From: Candidatus Paenalcaligenes intestinipullorum
GTDB lineage: Bacteria > Pseudomonadota > Gammaproteobacteria > Burkholderiales > Burkholderiaceae_B
Assembly (NCBI GenBank): GCA_019120675.1
Contig: DWUQ01000039.1
Location: forward strand, 1 to 24,856
Length of the DNA: 24,856 bases
Reading direction: 5' to 3'
Shown here: positions 15,623 through 21,844 of the stretch, one piece after another
Layout: each line of letters opens with the position of its first letter
How positions within the stretch are numbered: position 1 is the stretch's first letter
Program-made: the position numbers and the translations under genes
Notes under the pieces: generated by a model
The model's input: only the letters and a program-made list of their open reading frames with translations
Database searches by the model: none
Told to the model about the DNA's origin: nothing

Positions 15623-16471
15623 GTGTCCGTTATACGGGTAGTAAGTTACAACATTCACAAAGGACGCACGGCTACCGGTGGCCGCGAGTCCCTAGAAGAC
15701 TTGAAACTGCACTTGTATCAGCTGTCACCGGATCTGCTGTTCCTCCAAGAAGTCCAAGGTCGCAACGACCTGGTGGCCACGCTCGACGCCCAGCACGAAC
15801 TGCTGGGCGCTGTCTTGCGGATGCAAAGCGCGTATGGCTGTAACGCCATTCGTCAGCACACCGATCATGGCAATGCCTTGCTGTCGCGTTTTCCGATTTT
15901 GTATTTCGAAAACGAAGACGTGTCCGATCACCGCATGGAGCAGCGCGGGTTGCTCCATGCTGTCGTACAAATCGAGGACCGCCACGTACACTGCGTCGTG
16001 GTGCATTTAGGGCTGTTTGCAGGGGGGCGCAGTCGCCAGATCCAAGCGTTAGTGGATCGTATTAACCGCCTCGTGCCCGAGGATGAGCCCTTAGTCATTG
16101 CTGGGGATTTCAACGATTGGAATAATCGCTTAGCGCCAATTTTTGTGAAGCAACTGGGCCTGTACGAGGTCTTTTCTTTTGCCCCTGAGCTGTACGCCAG
16201 CTCGCGCTTCAAACTCCGCCAACCCATGCAATGGTTGCGTAACCCAGCTGTATCGCGTGCGGCCGATTTAACTACCCCACAGCTGGGCATCGATGGCAAC
16301 GCACGACTCACGCCGCCACCCAAAACCTTTCCCGCAGCGTTTCCGTTTTTGCGCTTGGATCGTATTTATCAGCGTGGTTTTGCGGTGCGCAGCGCCCGAG
16401 TGTTGCGCGGTGCACCTTGGAAGCACATCTCGGATCACGCGCCCATTGTGACGGAGCTAGAGTTGCCCTAA
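15623..16471 (+). CDS. Endonuclease/exonuclease/phosphatase family protein (YbhP-like)
   Basis: Metal-dependent phosphoesterase fold of 282 residues. Catalytic-type residues are in place: N10 (SYNIHKG), E43 (FLQEVQG), H128 (VVHLGLF), D162 and N164 (GDFNDW) and the terminal SDHAPI with Asp-His. No signal peptide. The GTG at 15623 is chosen because AGGAGG (15612-15617) lies 5 bases before it; the GTG at 15617 overlaps that SD block. It begins 16 bases after aspS, so it is the last gene of that operon. YbhP-type genes often sit beside a cardiolipin synthase (clsB); here the next gene is adhC. The substrate is unknown. Confidence 0.88.
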   Translation: MSVIRVVSYNIHKGRTATGGRESLEDLKLHLYQLSPDLLFLQEVQGRNDLVATLDAQHELLGAVLRMQSAYGCNAIRQHTDHGNALLSRFPILYFENEDVSDHRMEQRGLLHAVVQIEDRHVHCVVVHLGLFAGGRSRQIQALVDRINRLVPEDEPLVIAGDFNDWNNRLAPIFVKQLGLYEVFSFAPELYASSRFKLRQPMQWLRNPAVSRAADLTTPQLGIDGNARLTPPPKTFPAAFPFLRLDRIYQRGFAVRSARVLRGAPWKHISDHAPIVTELELP

Positions 16472-16536
16472 AGCTTTAGATGGTATTTGGTTTGATACTC
16501 AAAGCAGCAAAAGTGGCTCATCGCTACTAAAGCGCA

Positions 16537-16618
16537 TTGACCTTGAAAATAGTGTAGGTTTAAAAGTGTTGACCCCTGCAGGGTAAGCGGCAACAATTTG
16601 GCTTTAGTCGAACTCGAC
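16537..16618 (+). promoter_or_regulatory. Candidate adhC promoter and dyads
   Basis: TTGACC (16537-16542) and TTAAAA (16560-16565) are 17 bases apart. A second TTGACC follows at 16570-16575. Two short dyads lie downstream: CCCTGCAGGG (about 16573-16582) and GTCGA-AC-TCGAC (16607-16618). Formaldehyde-inducible control of adhC is common; which regulator acts here is not visible, and no frmR or MerR-type gene is adjacent. Confidence 0.4.
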
Positions 16619-16653
16619 ACGATTACATACGCTACAACGCAAAAGGTGAAGTC

Positions 16654-17760
16654 ATGAAAACCAAAGCAGCCGTGGCCTGGAAAGCAGGCGCCCCGTTAAC
16701 CATCGAAGAAGTCACCTTAGACGGCCCACGCGCAGGCGAGGTGCTGGTTGAAGTCAAGGCTACCGGCCTATGTCATACTGATTTATACACCTTATCCGGT
16801 GCGGACCCTGAAGGGTTGTTTCCCGCTATCTTAGGTCACGAAGGTGCAGGGGTGGTGGTGGATGTCGGTCCAGGCGTCACCACTCTCAAAAAGGGGGACC
16901 ACGTGATCCCCCTCTACACACCTGAGTGTCGTCAGTGTAAGTCCTGCCTCTCACGCAAAACCAACCTCTGTACCGCCATTCGTGCTACCCAAGGCCAAGG
17001 CTTGATGCCGGATGGCACCTCGCGCTTTAGCATTGATGGGCAGCCTATTCATCATTATATGGGTACATCGACCTTTGCCAACCATATTGTGGTGCCCGAA
17101 ATTGCCTTAGCAAAAATCCGCGAAGACGCCCCTTTTGACAAGGTTTGCTATATAGGGTGTGGGGTCACTACTGGGCTCGGGGCGGTGCTGTTTACCGCGA
17201 ATGTTGAAGCGGGTGCCAATGTGGTGGTCTTTGGCTTGGGCGGGATTGGGCTCAACGTCATCCAAGGTGCCAAAATGGTCGGTGCTGACAAAATCATCGG
17301 TGTGGACCTCAACCCCGAGCGCGAAGCCATGGCTCGCCAGTTTGGGATGACCGATTTTGTGAATCCCAACGAGGTGGAAAACGTCGTTGATCATATTATC
17401 CAGCTTACCGATGGTGGAGCGGATTACTCCTTCGAGTGTGTGGGCAACACCAAAGTCATGCGCCAAGCGCTGGAGTGCTGCCATCGCGGTTGGGGTCAGT
17501 CGATTATTATCGGTGTGGCCGAAGCCGGTGCCGAGATCGCAACGCGGCCTTTCCAACTGGTAACGGGTCGCGTCTGGAAGGGCTCTGCCTTTGGTGGCGC
17601 GCGTGGCCGTACCGATGTACCCAAGATTGTCGACTGGTACATGGAAGGCAAGATCAACATTGATGACCTCATTACCCATCATTTACCTCTGGAGCGCATT
17701 AATGAAGGCTTTGATCTCATGCAAAAAGGCGAGTCCATCCGCTCCGTAGTCATGTATTAA
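16654..17760 (+). CDS. adhC: S-(hydroxymethyl)glutathione dehydrogenase (class III alcohol dehydrogenase)
   Basis: Oxidises the formaldehyde-glutathione adduct to S-formylglutathione with NAD+, in the cytoplasm; also known as frmA. The 368 residues contain catalytic zinc ligands C40, H62 and C169, structural zinc ligands C92, C95, C98 and C106, the Rossmann GLGGIG (194-199) and D218 for NAD(H) preference. ATQGQGLMPDGTSRF (111-125) and GSAFGGARGRTDVP are class III hallmarks. AAAGGTGAAG gives an SD before the ATG. The next enzyme of the pathway, FghA, is downstream, but an intrinsic terminator separates them. Confidence 0.97.
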   Translation: MKTKAAVAWKAGAPLTIEEVTLDGPRAGEVLVEVKATGLCHTDLYTLSGADPEGLFPAILGHEGAGVVVDVGPGVTTLKKGDHVIPLYTPECRQCKSCLSRKTNLCTAIRATQGQGLMPDGTSRFSIDGQPIHHYMGTSTFANHIVVPEIALAKIREDAPFDKVCYIGCGVTTGLGAVLFTANVEAGANVVVFGLGGIGLNVIQGAKMVGADKIIGVDLNPEREAMARQFGMTDFVNPNEVENVVDHIIQLTDGGADYSFECVGNTKVMRQALECCHRGWGQSIIIGVAEAGAEIATRPFQLVTGRVWKGSAFGGARGRTDVPKIVDWYMEGKINIDDLITHHLPLERINEGFDLMQKGESIRSVVMY

Positions 17761-17800
17761 GCCTCAAGTCTGCGCAGTCTATTAGGCTAAGCCGATAGTT

Positions 17801-17835
17801 AAAAAGGGTTGCGATGGACGAAGCAACCCTTTTTT
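17801..17835 (+). terminator. Intrinsic terminator between adhC and fghA
   Basis: Stem AAAAAGGGTTGC / GCAACCCTTTTT (up to 12 bp) with a 10-base loop GATGGACGAA, ending in a T run. It lies 40 bases after adhC and 50 before fghA. Confidence 0.92.
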
Positions 17836-17885
17836 ATTACCGTATAGGCATTCGATTACTCTGTTATTTGTTATAGGGCGTACAC

Positions 17886-18779
17886 ATGATCAGTCAATTA
17901 GAACTTCTGAACGAGCATCGTTGTTTTGGAGGTTGGCAGCGTTATTATCAGCACCCTTCACAAACAATTGGCTTGCCGATGCGGTTTTCCATATATTTGC
18001 CGCCACAGGTGGCGGCCGAATCCGCTAAAGAATGCAACGATAGCCGTTGCCTTGGCGAGGGGCAGTTTCCTGTCTTGTTTTTTCTTGCGGGCCTGACCTG
18101 CACCGAAGAGACGTTTATGATCAAAGCCGCTGCCCAGCAGTATGCGGCTGAGCACGGGATCATCTTGATTGCTCCCGATACCAGCCCACGTGGCGCTCAG
18201 GTGCCTACTGAGGACGACGATTGGGATTTCGGTACAGGGGCGGGGTTTTATCTTGATGCCACGCGGGCACCCTGGAGTGACCATTACCGTATGGAAAGCT
18301 ACGTAGCGGATGAGCTGTACGAAATCGTCACGCAGATATTTCCTGGTGATGGCCAGCGTGTTGGTATTTTTGGCCACTCTATGGGCGGGCATGGAGCCTT
18401 AGTCTTAGCGCAGCGCCATCCGGGTAAATTCAAAAGCGTATCGGCCTTTGCTCCCATCGCTGCTCCCACTCGGTGTCCATGGGGTAAAAAAGCCTTTGAG
18501 GGTTACCTCGGGGATGACGAAAGTCAGTGGGCACAGCATGATGCCAGCTGTTTGATGGCGTCGCAGGCTTCTGCACCGTATCCAAAGGGTATTTTGGTGG
18601 ATCAAGGCTTAGCCGACCAGTTTTTAGCCGAGCAATTGCACCCTGAAGCCTTAGAGCAGGCCTGCGAAAAAGTCGGTCAACCGTTAACCTTGCGTCGTCA
18701 CGAAGGCTATGATCATGGCTATTATTTCATCATGAGCTTTATGGCCGATCATATGCGTTTTCATGCCGAGCGTTTGTAA
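17886..18779 (+). CDS. fghA: S-formylglutathione hydrolase
   Basis: Alpha/beta hydrolase (esterase D family, FrmB/YeiG-like) that hydrolyses S-formylglutathione to formate and glutathione. Of 297 residues, the nucleophile is S165 in GHSMGGHGAL, the acid lies in VDQGLADQF (D239 or D244) and the base is H277 in GYDHGYYFI. GLTCTEETF (69-77) is the family's oxyanion-side segment, with its usual Cys72. YDHGYYF has Gly where relatives usually have Ser. An insert around 41-60 carries two extra cysteines (KECNDSRC). With adhC it forms the complete glutathione-dependent formaldehyde detoxification route. A terminator lies between them, so it may have its own promoter in 17837-17885. Confidence 0.95.
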   Translation: MISQLELLNEHRCFGGWQRYYQHPSQTIGLPMRFSIYLPPQVAAESAKECNDSRCLGEGQFPVLFFLAGLTCTEETFMIKAAAQQYAAEHGIILIAPDTSPRGAQVPTEDDDWDFGTGAGFYLDATRAPWSDHYRMESYVADELYEIVTQIFPGDGQRVGIFGHSMGGHGALVLAQRHPGKFKSVSAFAPIAAPTRCPWGKKAFEGYLGDDESQWAQHDASCLMASQASAPYPKGILVDQGLADQFLAEQLHPEALEQACEKVGQPLTLRRHEGYDHGYYFIMSFMADHMRFHAERL

Positions 18780-18822
18780 GCGGAACTTTTCCTATCGTTA
18801 GCCGTCTTACTTATGTTAGGGT

Positions 18823-18849
18823 TTAGCACTCGGTAGTGTAGAGTGCTAA
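18823..18849 (+). promoter_or_regulatory. CIRCE element (HrcA operator) over the rpoH promoter
   Basis: TTAGCACTC (18823-18831), 9-base spacer, GAGTGCTAA (18841-18849): an exact match to the CIRCE consensus TTAGCACTC-N9-GAGTGCTAA, both arms perfect. The left arm supplies a -35-like TTAGCA and the right arm flows into a -10 TAAAAT (18847-18852), 18 bases apart, so HrcA would occlude RNA polymerase. It lies 73 bases before the rpoH ATG. No other gene is near enough to be the target on this strand. Confidence 0.95.
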
Positions 18850-18852
18850 AAT
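18847..18852 (+). promoter_or_regulatory. rpoH: rpoH promoter -10 (TAAAAT)
   Basis: TAAAAT is one base from the TATAAT consensus; with TTAGCA at 18823-18828 the spacer is 18 bases. A start near 18859 would give a leader of about 64 bases. The only purine SD is AGGATG, 6 bases before the ATG. Confidence 0.5.
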
Positions 18853-18922
18853 TCTACCACAGCTATTTTATACAGCCTTGGTCAATGTCATGCCGTGCTT
18901 TGGCCGTTTTATAGGATGATTC

Positions 18923-19816
18923 ATGAGCCAAACTACGCAAAGCTTAGTCTTGCCATCGGCAAATCAGCTTGCTGCAGCCGTAGCCAACCCTGGCGCGCTG
19001 GGCACCATTGAAGCCTACATTTCCGCTGTTAATGCTCAGCCCATGCTCACCCCTGAGCAAGAGGTGGAGCTGGGCCGTCGTTTGCAGCACGAGTCAGATC
19101 TGGATGCCGCTCGCCAATTAATTATGTCCCACCTACGCTTGGTGGTGGCCATTTCTCGTCAGTACTTAGGCTATGGGTTGCCTCATGCTGACCTGATCCA
19201 AGAAGGCAACATCGGCTTGATGAAAGCCGTCAAACGTTTTGATCCCGAGCGTGGTGTGCGCTTGGTCTCCTTTGCGGTGCATTGGATTAAAGCCGAAATT
19301 CACGAGTTCGTCATTCGTAACTGGCGCTTAGTCAAAGTCGCCACCACCAAAGCCCAGCGCAAATTATTTTTTAATTTACGTAGTATGCGTCCCGAGGAGG
19401 GCACTACCCTCAATCCTGCCGAGATTGACGCCATCGCCGAGCAGCTCAATGTGCGCCCACAGGACGTCAGTGAAATGGAGCTGCGTTTATCGGGTGGCGA
19501 ATTAGCACTCGATAACCACAATGATGACGATGACGACCATTTTGCCCCCATCAGCTATTTATCTGACGAGGGCACCTTTGAGCCGACTCAGGTCTTGGCC
19601 GATCGAGACCAACAAAATTTGCAGCAACACGGGTTGCTCAACGCTTTAGAGCAATTAGACGAGCGCTCACGCCGTATCGTGCAAGCACGCTGGTTGCACG
19701 ATGACAAAGCCGCAACCTTACATGAGTTGGCCGATGAGTTTGGCGTCTCTGCCGAACGGATTCGTCAAATCGAAGCCGCTGCCCTCAAAAAAATGCGCGG
19801 TTGGTTAGCAGCCTAA
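18923..19816 (+). CDS. rpoH: RNA polymerase heat-shock sigma factor RpoH (sigma-32)
   Basis: Directs RNA polymerase to heat-shock promoters. The 297 residues show region 1.2 (TPEQEVELGRRLQ), region 2 (HLRLVVAISRQYLGYGLPHADLIQEGNIGLMKAVKRF, about 70-106), the RpoH box QRKLFFNLR (145-153) that marks this group and serves DnaK/FtsH control, a region 3 with a short acidic run (DNHNDDDDDHF, 197-207), and region 4 with the helix-turn-helix ELADEFGVSAERIRQIE (268-284). Full length. The upstream CIRCE implies HrcA control of its transcription. It is convergent with the SCO gene, which lies past a 3' region with a candidate small RNA. Confidence 0.97.
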   Translation: MSQTTQSLVLPSANQLAAAVANPGALGTIEAYISAVNAQPMLTPEQEVELGRRLQHESDLDAARQLIMSHLRLVVAISRQYLGYGLPHADLIQEGNIGLMKAVKRFDPERGVRLVSFAVHWIKAEIHEFVIRNWRLVKVATTKAQRKLFFNLRSMRPEEGTTLNPAEIDAIAEQLNVRPQDVSEMELRLSGGELALDNHNDDDDDHFAPISYLSDEGTFEPTQVLADRDQQNLQQHGLLNALEQLDERSRRIVQARWLHDDKAATLHELADEFGVSAERIRQIEAAALKKMRGWLAA

Positions 19817-19876
19817 CGCTACCCATTCGCGCTGCTGCGAAGCTTACATAGTTTTACACCTTAATGGCCTTAAGTT

Positions 19877-19898
19877 TTGAACTAAGGACTAACCCCAT
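19877..19898 (+). promoter_or_regulatory. Sigma-32-like promoter match after rpoH
   Basis: TTGAA (19877-19881) and CCCCAT (19893-19898) match the heart of the heat-shock promoter consensus (CTTGAA … CCCCAT). The spacer is 11 bases, shorter than the usual 13 to 14, so this is tentative. Transcription would start near 19906 and run to the terminator at 20005-20038. Confidence 0.3.
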
Positions 19899-19905
19899 AC
19901 CCTAA

Positions 19906-20038
19906 CACTATACGTACAGCGTATTTTTGCTTCCCTTAAGTGCGCTGTGTTGCATTCGCTTCTGCTTCTCCTCTTCCCCTCCCTTACTAGAGGCGAATGC
20001 TATTGGGACACCGTTCTCTTTTGGTGTCCCTTTTTTTT
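19906..20038 (+). ncRNA. Candidate small RNA in the rpoH 3' region
   Basis: No ORF lies here. A 13-bp stem with two G-U pairs (19952-19964 with 19988-20000, arms beginning GCATTCGC and ending GCGAATGC) presents a 23-base loop whose first 19 bases are pure pyrimidine (CTTCTCCTCTTCCCCTCCC). CUCC and CCUCC-like blocks in that loop are complementary to Shine-Dalgarno purines. A strong intrinsic terminator follows 4 bases later. This is the shape of a trans-acting, ribosome-site-blocking RNA. The 5' end is a guess: either the sigma-32-like promoter or processing of the rpoH mRNA. Confidence 0.45.
20005..20038 (+). terminator. Intrinsic terminator of rpoH or of the candidate small RNA
   Basis: Perfect 8-bp stem GGGACACC / GGTGTCCC with a 10-base loop, then eight T. 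Strong Rho-independent terminator, 188 bases after the rpoH stop codon. Confidence 0.93.
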
Positions 20039-20079
20039 GCCTGTAAACTGAAGGTCTTCCTCACTTTTGGATTGCCTCT

Positions 20080-20199
20080 ATGCCAATCGAAGGCTTTGTA
20101 CTGGGTCTGGGCTGCTTGCTGTTGATCGTGGCGTTAATGCCTCTGGTCGCTAGCCGACTCCTGATACCGATATGCTTTAAAACCTATTTAGAGCAATAA
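20080..20199 (+). CDS. Candidate 39-residue membrane peptide
   Basis: ATG to TAA, 39 residues. It begins MPIEGFVLGLGCLLLI, continues VALMPLVASRLLI and ends in a short polar tail FKTYLEQ. One strongly hydrophobic stretch (about 6-33) would span the membrane, with Arg at about 26 near its end. The stop codon ends exactly one base before the complement of the SCO gene's stop codon, a tight convergent fit. SD evidence is poor (TTGGA about 10 bases upstream). Upstream is the strong terminator at 20005-20038, so it would need its own promoter. I do not recognise a family. It may be a real small protein or chance. Confidence 0.35.
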   Translation: MPIEGFVLGLGCLLLIVALMPLVASRLLIPICFKTYLEQ

Positions 20200-20796
20200 C
20201 TAAATATCGTGTTGCAGCTCGTCGGGCGTGGCATCGTTATTCAAGAGCACTCGGGCTTCGCCATCGCGGTCAAACACATAAAAAGACGCTGAGTGGTCCA
20301 TACTGTAATGCTGTGGTGTGGGGCTGAGTGTCTTGATGTAGACCGCTTTAAAGGATTGTGCGGTTTGCTGTAGTTGCTCTGGGCTACCGGTAAGCGCTCG
20401 GATATGTGGGCTAAACACTTTGGCGTATTCCGTGAGGATCTCCGGTGTGTCACGCTCGGGGTCGACACTGATGAGCCAAGCGTTGACCTCATCGGCTTGG
20501 TCCCCAAGCTGATCCAAGGCACCGGCCAACTGGCTGAGCGAGGTCGGGCAAATATCTGGACATTGGGTGTACCCAAAAAACACCACACTCACTTTACCCT
20601 TTAAGTCCGATGCGGTGATGAGTTCACCGGTGGCGCTGTCTTGCATGGCCAAGTCTTGGCCCAGTTTAGAACCGGTAATATTCGTCCCGATAAAATCCGG
20701 TTGGTCTTCTTCGCCACAACCGACTAATCCCAGTGTGGCCACACTCAAGATCGTTACAAATAAAAAACGAGGCAAATAACGAATGAAAAGTTTCAT
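20200..20796 (-). CDS. SCO1/SenC-family copper chaperone lipoprotein
   Basis: Thioredoxin-fold protein that helps insert copper into the CuA site of cytochrome c oxidase. The 198 residues begin with a lipoprotein signal (MKLFIRYLPRFLFVTILSVA, then LVGC with lipidated C27), so it is anchored on the periplasmic side of the inner membrane. The copper ligands are C79 and C83 (TQCPDICPTS) and H168 (MDHSASFYV). VVFFGYTQCPD and SVDPERDTPE are family blocks. The ATG at 20794-20796 is preferred to the TTG five codons earlier because it opens a proper signal peptide; no SD is evident. Oxidase assembly genes (ctaA, ctaB) are not next to it. Confidence 0.93.
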   Translation of the reverse strand: MKLFIRYLPRFLFVTILSVATLGLVGCGEEDQPDFIGTNITGSKLGQDLAMQDSATGELITASDLKGKVSVVFFGYTQCPDICPTSLSQLAGALDQLGDQADEVNAWLISVDPERDTPEILTEYAKVFSPHIRALTGSPEQLQQTAQSFKAVYIKTLSPTPQHYSMDHSASFYVFDRDGEARVLLNNDATPDELQHDI

Positions 20797-20827
20797 GGCA
20801 TTTGGCAACAAAATAAATAGGCTCTCT

Positions 20828-20862
20828 TAGTCTATACCCTACCTCTTTAGTTTAATAGACTA
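20828..20862. repeat. 8-bp inverted repeat in the SCO/Nudix divergent gap
   Basis: TAGTCTAT (20828-20835) and ATAGACTA (20855-20862), 19 bases apart, exact. The left arm includes TATAGA on the minus strand, a possible -10 for the SCO gene. Possible operator for a divergent gene pair; its meaning is unknown. Confidence 0.5.
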
Positions 20863-20929
20863 CGTTAGTGTGGCCACTTTAACGTCTCGTTTGCTTTGTA
20901 TGCAGTAGGTAGCGCTTTTTGGTTCATTC

Positions 20930-21781
20930 ATGCATTACAATTTACCGATGTTTGCTCAACTTTCCTCTTCTCTCTATGCCGACATGCAGCAGCGTTTTGC
21001 TGAGCTGCTTACTGCAACACGGCGCTTTCCTATTCTTGGCAGTTGCCCCGTCACCATTGCTGGACGCTATGTGGGCTGGTTGCACCCACGTGCCCAAGAG
21101 GTTCTCGCCGATTGGCCCAAGGTGCGTCGCTCCTCAGTGGGGTTTCATATTGCAGAGGATCTCCCTCCTTCTGCTGAGCTGAATCACTATTTAGCAGAGT
21201 TGGCCCAAACGCTGAATGACGGTGGCTGTGTCAAGGCGTGGCGTGATGAGCTATTGGATGTGTATGCAGAAGGCCAGATCATTGGTGTGATCGAGCGTGG
21301 TGCTTCACGCGCTTTGGGCTTATTAACCCAAGCCGTGCATCTGCATGCGTGGGCACCGGATGGCAAACTTTGGGTACAACAACGCGCCTCTCACAAAGCC
21401 ACGGACCCTAATATGTGGGATACCCTAGTAGGTGGCTTGGCCAGTGCCCAAGAGTGCTTGACGGTTTCCTTATTGCGCGAGTGCCAAGAAGAAGCCGGTT
21501 TATGTGCTACAGAGCTGTGTGATTTATCCTCTATGCACTGCATTACCCGTATGCATCGTCCTCTACAAGAAGGCTTTCAAGCGGAAAACGTTTGGGTAAA
21601 TGATTGCATCTTGCCCAGCACGTGTACGCCGAGCAATCAAGATGGCGAGGTCAGTGATATCGCCTGTATCAGTGTGGAGCAGTACTGGGAAATGGCCCAA
21701 GCTAAGCAATTTACCCTTGAGGCGGAAATTGTGATTTTGTACTGTATTTTGCAGCGCTGTGCGCCGCATGCTGTGCGTTAG
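20930..21781 (+). CDS. Nudix hydrolase with N-terminal DUF4743-like domain
   Basis: Protein of 283 residues. Residues about 10-125 match the DUF4743-type domain (GRYVGWLHP, then WRDELLDVYAE and GVIERGASRALGL), and the Nudix fold follows (130-275). The Nudix box G169-x5-E-x7-RE-x2-EE-x-G-L (169-191) is intact, so hydrolase activity on a nucleoside-diphosphate-linked compound is expected. This architecture is shared with eukaryotic thiamine-pyrophosphokinase-linked and plant Nudix proteins and with many betaproteobacterial ones; the substrate is not known from sequence. The ATG at 20930 is the first; another ATG at 20948 is an alternative. Divergent from the SCO gene and 63 bases ahead of glmU. 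Confidence 0.85.
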   Translation: MHYNLPMFAQLSSSLYADMQQRFAELLTATRRFPILGSCPVTIAGRYVGWLHPRAQEVLADWPKVRRSSVGFHIAEDLPPSAELNHYLAELAQTLNDGGCVKAWRDELLDVYAEGQIIGVIERGASRALGLLTQAVHLHAWAPDGKLWVQQRASHKATDPNMWDTLVGGLASAQECLTVSLLRECQEEAGLCATELCDLSSMHCITRMHRPLQEGFQAENVWVNDCILPSTCTPSNQDGEVSDIACISVEQYWEMAQAKQFTLEAEIVILYCILQRCAPHAVR

Positions 21782-21844
21782 GGTTGTTAAGGTGGCACGA
21801 CACACTTAGCACTTAGTTACTTTTTAAACTACTCATTGAATCTT

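Noticed and set aside
17107..17682. 191-residue minus-strand ORF inside adhC
   Set aside because: Antisense shadow of a highly conserved gene; no features of its own.
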